Shown: positions 31,223 through 32,300 of the stretch, one piece after another
Numbering within the stretch: position 1 is the stretch's first letter
Layout: the number at the start of each line of letters is the position of its first letter
Origin: a virus
Length of the DNA: 32,300 nucleotides
Reading direction: 5' to 3' (one strand)
Virus record (IMG/VR): IMGVR_UViG_3300026136_000012
Coordinates: 1 to 32,300 of that record
Translations under genes and position numbers: made by a program
The notes under the pieces: generated by a model
Databases searched by the model: none
The model's input: the letters and a program-made list of their open reading frames with translations, nothing else
Told to the model about the DNA's origin: nothing

Positions 31223-31607
31223 AAAAATAAGCAGAAGCAAATTAATTAAAAAACTAGATTCTGTATTTAGTCAATATATAAGATTAAAAGCAGCTAGTAA
31301 TGGTATAGCAGAATGTTTTACCTGTAATAAAAAAGATCATTGGAAAAAACTTCAGAATGGTCACTTTCAAAGTCGCAAACATTATTCAACAAGATGGGAT
31401 GAAATAAATTGCCAAGTGCAATGTGCAGGTTGCAATGTGTTCAGGGCAGGTGAACAATATAAATTTTCAGTAAATTTAGATGCTAAATATGGTGAAGGTA
31501 CAGCTAGAAGATTACATATAAAATCACAAAAAACAGTTAAGTTTGCAAATTTTGAAATAGAAGATATGATAAAAAAATATAAAAAGTTTGTTGATTTAAT
31601 GATTTAA
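31209..31607 (+). CDS. NinG/Rap-like recombination nuclease
   Basis: This 132-residue protein contains LDSVFSQYIRLKAASNGIAE then CFTC (C36, C39), KKDHWKKLQNGHFQSRKHYS with H52, NCQVQCAGCN with C72 and C75, and GEQYKFSVNLDAKYGEGTAR. This matches lambda NinG (Rap), a zinc-binding HNH-type protein that cuts branched recombination intermediates and aids ERF or Red recombination. Presence of ERF at the window start fits one recombination system. The start overlaps the preceding small gene. Confidence 0.85.
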   Translation: MPSSKKISRSKLIKKLDSVFSQYIRLKAASNGIAECFTCNKKDHWKKLQNGHFQSRKHYSTRWDEINCQVQCAGCNVFRAGEQYKFSVNLDAKYGEGTARRLHIKSQKTVKFANFEIEDMIKKYKKFVDLMI

Positions 31608-31619
31608 TTCGTATATTGT
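31591..31619 (+). promoter_or_regulatory. Possible promoter TTG-N18-TATATTGT
   Basis: TTG at 31591-31593 and TATATTGT at 31612-31619 are 18 bases apart, close to the host-type spacing, with TTCG before the -7 box. It lies at the end of the NinG-like gene and points into the short intergenic segment that ends with a terminator. Confidence 0.45.
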
Positions 31620-31625
31620 AGTTGT

Positions 31626-31697
31626 AAGTTTTTTACCAATAATATATTGGTTGTCTATTATTGAAAAAAGGGTGGTTTAATTATCATCCTTTTTATT
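31626..31697 (+). ncRNA. Candidate short noncoding RNA
   Basis: Between a promoter-like sequence (31591-31619) and a strong terminator (31665-31697) there is no open frame of useful size. A perfect 7-bp hairpin, ACCAATA (31635-31641) with TATTGGT (31645-31651), lies in front of the terminator stem. A 70-base transcript with two stems would result. This is inference from layout only. Alternatively the whole piece is just the 3' end of the NinG-like transcript. Confidence 0.3.
31665..31694 (+). terminator. Rho-independent terminator after NinG-like gene
   Basis: AAAAAGGGTGGT (31665-31676) pairs with ATCATCCTTTTT (31683-31694) with two G-T wobbles and a short loop. The T-rich right arm is the tail. 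It precedes a host-type promoter, separating two transcription units. Confidence 0.8.
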
Positions 31698-31724
31698 TTA
31701 TTTAAAAAAAAGTTATTAAATATT

Positions 31725-31754
31725 TTGTGTATAACTAAAATAGTTTTATATTGC
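31725..31754 (+). promoter_or_regulatory. Host-type Bacteroidota promoter
   Basis: TTG at 31725-31727, a 19-base spacer and TATATTGC at 31747-31754 form a promoter. The upstream AAGTTATTAAATATTTTG aligns with the promoters at 3889 and 8606. The first gene starts at 31783. Confidence 0.72.
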
Positions 31755-31782
31755 AGCATATTAATCATTAAAAACTTACAAA

Positions 31783-31935
31783 ATGGATTATTTATCAAAT
31801 TACACAATTTCAGAAATATTAAAAAAATTCAAATTGCCTTTTAACTCTTTGAAGGCTGATATATTTCTTATAGGATTAGGTCAAGGATATACAGCTTTAC
31901 AATCTTATAAAATGATGAAAATAGTAACTAAATAA
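31783..31935 (+). CDS. Small protein, unknown
   Basis: This 50-residue protein (MDYLSNYTISEILKKFKLPF at the start) runs from ATG 31783 to TAA 31933-31935, with a host-type promoter just upstream. The 18 bases AAAACTTACAAAATGGAT that span its start recur at 8970-8987. The predicted fold is helical, and the middle (LKADIFLIGLGQGYTALQSY) resembles a small helix-turn-helix only weakly. Function is unknown; early expression is likely. Confidence 0.5.
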   Translation: MDYLSNYTISEILKKFKLPFNSLKADIFLIGLGQGYTALQSYKMMKIVTK

Positions 31936-31947
31936 TAAAAATTAAAT

Positions 31948-31968
31948 GGGGGTGTAAAAACCCCCTTT
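31948..31968 (+). terminator. G5/C5 hairpin after small gene
   Basis: GGGGG (31948-31952), loop TGTAAAAA and CCCCC (31961-31965) are followed by only three T's. It resembles the hairpin at 8950-8969 and is probably an attenuator, since the next gene begins 23 bases later. Confidence 0.5.
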
Positions 31969-31990
31969 AAAACAATAAACAAAAACAATT

Positions 31991-32197
31991 ATGAATATTT
32001 ATTTATTACAAAACGGAAACACAGTAAAAATAGAAAACAATTATTGTTGGTCTGATACTGATAGCACAAAAGTTACATTTGATGTTGTTCAAATACAAAA
32101 AGATGGCTATTGGATAGACAGACAAACTAAAACAATAAACCTTTCTTATTATAGTAGTGTAGATGACTACATAAAAACTAATTACAAAACAATATAA
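31991..32197 (+). CDS. Small protein, unknown
   Basis: This 68-residue protein is beta-like (NIYLLQNGNTVKIENNYCWS, then VTFDVVQIQKDGYWID) with an acidic-to-neutral helical end. The A-rich leader AACAAAAACAATT precedes the ATG. It belongs to the unit led by the promoter at 31725. No relatives are recognised. Confidence 0.5.
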   Translation: MNIYLLQNGNTVKIENNYCWSDTDSTKVTFDVVQIQKDGYWIDRQTKTINLSYYSSVDDYIKTNYKTI

Positions 32198-32211
32198 CAA
32201 TAACAATTATT

Positions 32212-32300
32212 ATGAAAGCAAATTTAACTAAACTAAACAACTTAAAAGAAAAGCTTGAAGAAAAGTTAGAAGCAATGGAATGGGCAATGGACGAAAGGTC
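32212..32300 (+). CDS. Start of a helical protein (partial)
   Basis: An ATG at 32212 opens a frame that runs off the right edge. The visible 29 residues (LTKLNNLKEKLEEKLEAMEW) are a heptad-like charged helix, suggesting a coiled coil. The rest lies outside the window. Confidence 0.5.
   Translation, partial: MKANLTKLNNLKEKLEEKLEAMEWAMDER

Noticed and set aside
1-32300. GATC avoidance as a sign of restriction pressure
   Set aside because: GATC is present in many places (for example near 4821, 6403 and 28520), so no avoidance is apparent.
1-32300. tRNA genes, integrase, attachment sites, toxin-antitoxin or defence islands
   Set aside because: None could be supported by sequence motifs. All gene blocks fit a lytic phage.

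Overview
The window looks like a contiguous piece of a tailed double-stranded DNA phage genome (Caudoviricetes) infecting a bacterium of the Bacteroidota, probably a marine or other AT-rich Flavobacteriia. Four things point to that host. The base composition is very AT-rich (about 30 percent GC by eye). Starts lack Shine-Dalgarno sequences and have A-rich leaders instead. Three intergenic promoters fit the Bacteroidota form TTG-N19-TAnnTTTG. Many proteins resemble those I know from flavobacterial phages. All recognisable genes lie on the plus strand, densely packed with ATGA or TAATG overlaps. I see no integrase, repressor or tRNA gene, so nothing here suggests lysogeny.

Layout. Positions 1-5501 hold DNA metabolism: an ERF-type annealing protein, an SSB-like protein with an acidic tail, a RepA/RecA-fold ATPase, a sigma-70-like factor, two PD-(D/E)XK nucleases, a 5'-3' exonuclease and a DnaA-C-terminal-like DNA-binding protein, with several tiny proteins between them. 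Positions 5502-7092 hold a ParB-like protein and a GT-A-type glycosyltransferase, a possible DNA-modification pair. Positions 7089-8586 are the small and large terminase. Positions 8606-9571 are a small-protein cassette with its own promoter and terminator. Positions 9612-16634 are tail genes: a tail assembly chaperone pair with a probable -1 frameshift, neck/tail-completion proteins, two large tail-tip proteins and the tape measure. Positions 16669-20133 are head genes (protease, scaffold-like protein, decoration-like protein, major capsid) followed by the tail tube. Positions 20231-23382 carry the portal and head-tail connector. Positions 23384-28645 are one 1753-residue fibre ending in an S74 self-cleaving chaperone domain. 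Positions 28656-30932 hold lysis and late accessory genes (M15 endolysin, small membrane proteins, holin). Positions 31025-32300 return to early-type genes (NinG/Rap-like nuclease and small proteins with a host-type promoter).

How it works together. ERF, SSB, exonuclease, NinG and the PD-(D/E)XK enzymes would form a recombination-dependent replication set. The ATPase and the DnaA-like protein would act at replication initiation. The sigma-like protein may redirect host RNA polymerase to a recurring TACGTTATA element found just upstream of at least four gene blocks. The terminase packages DNA through the portal. The lack of a tail sheath gene and the presence of a tape measure suggest a siphovirus. 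The tape measure and tail tip lie upstream of the capsid genes and away from the tail tube, an unusual module order.

The most interesting items are the ParB/glycosyltransferase pair, the frameshift plus dual-coding tail chaperone, the portal with appended Cys/His modules, the duplicated beta-roll fibre, the TACGTTATA element, a possible short RNA near 31620-31697, strong CpG depletion with two CpG-rich islands, and context-dependent proline codons.
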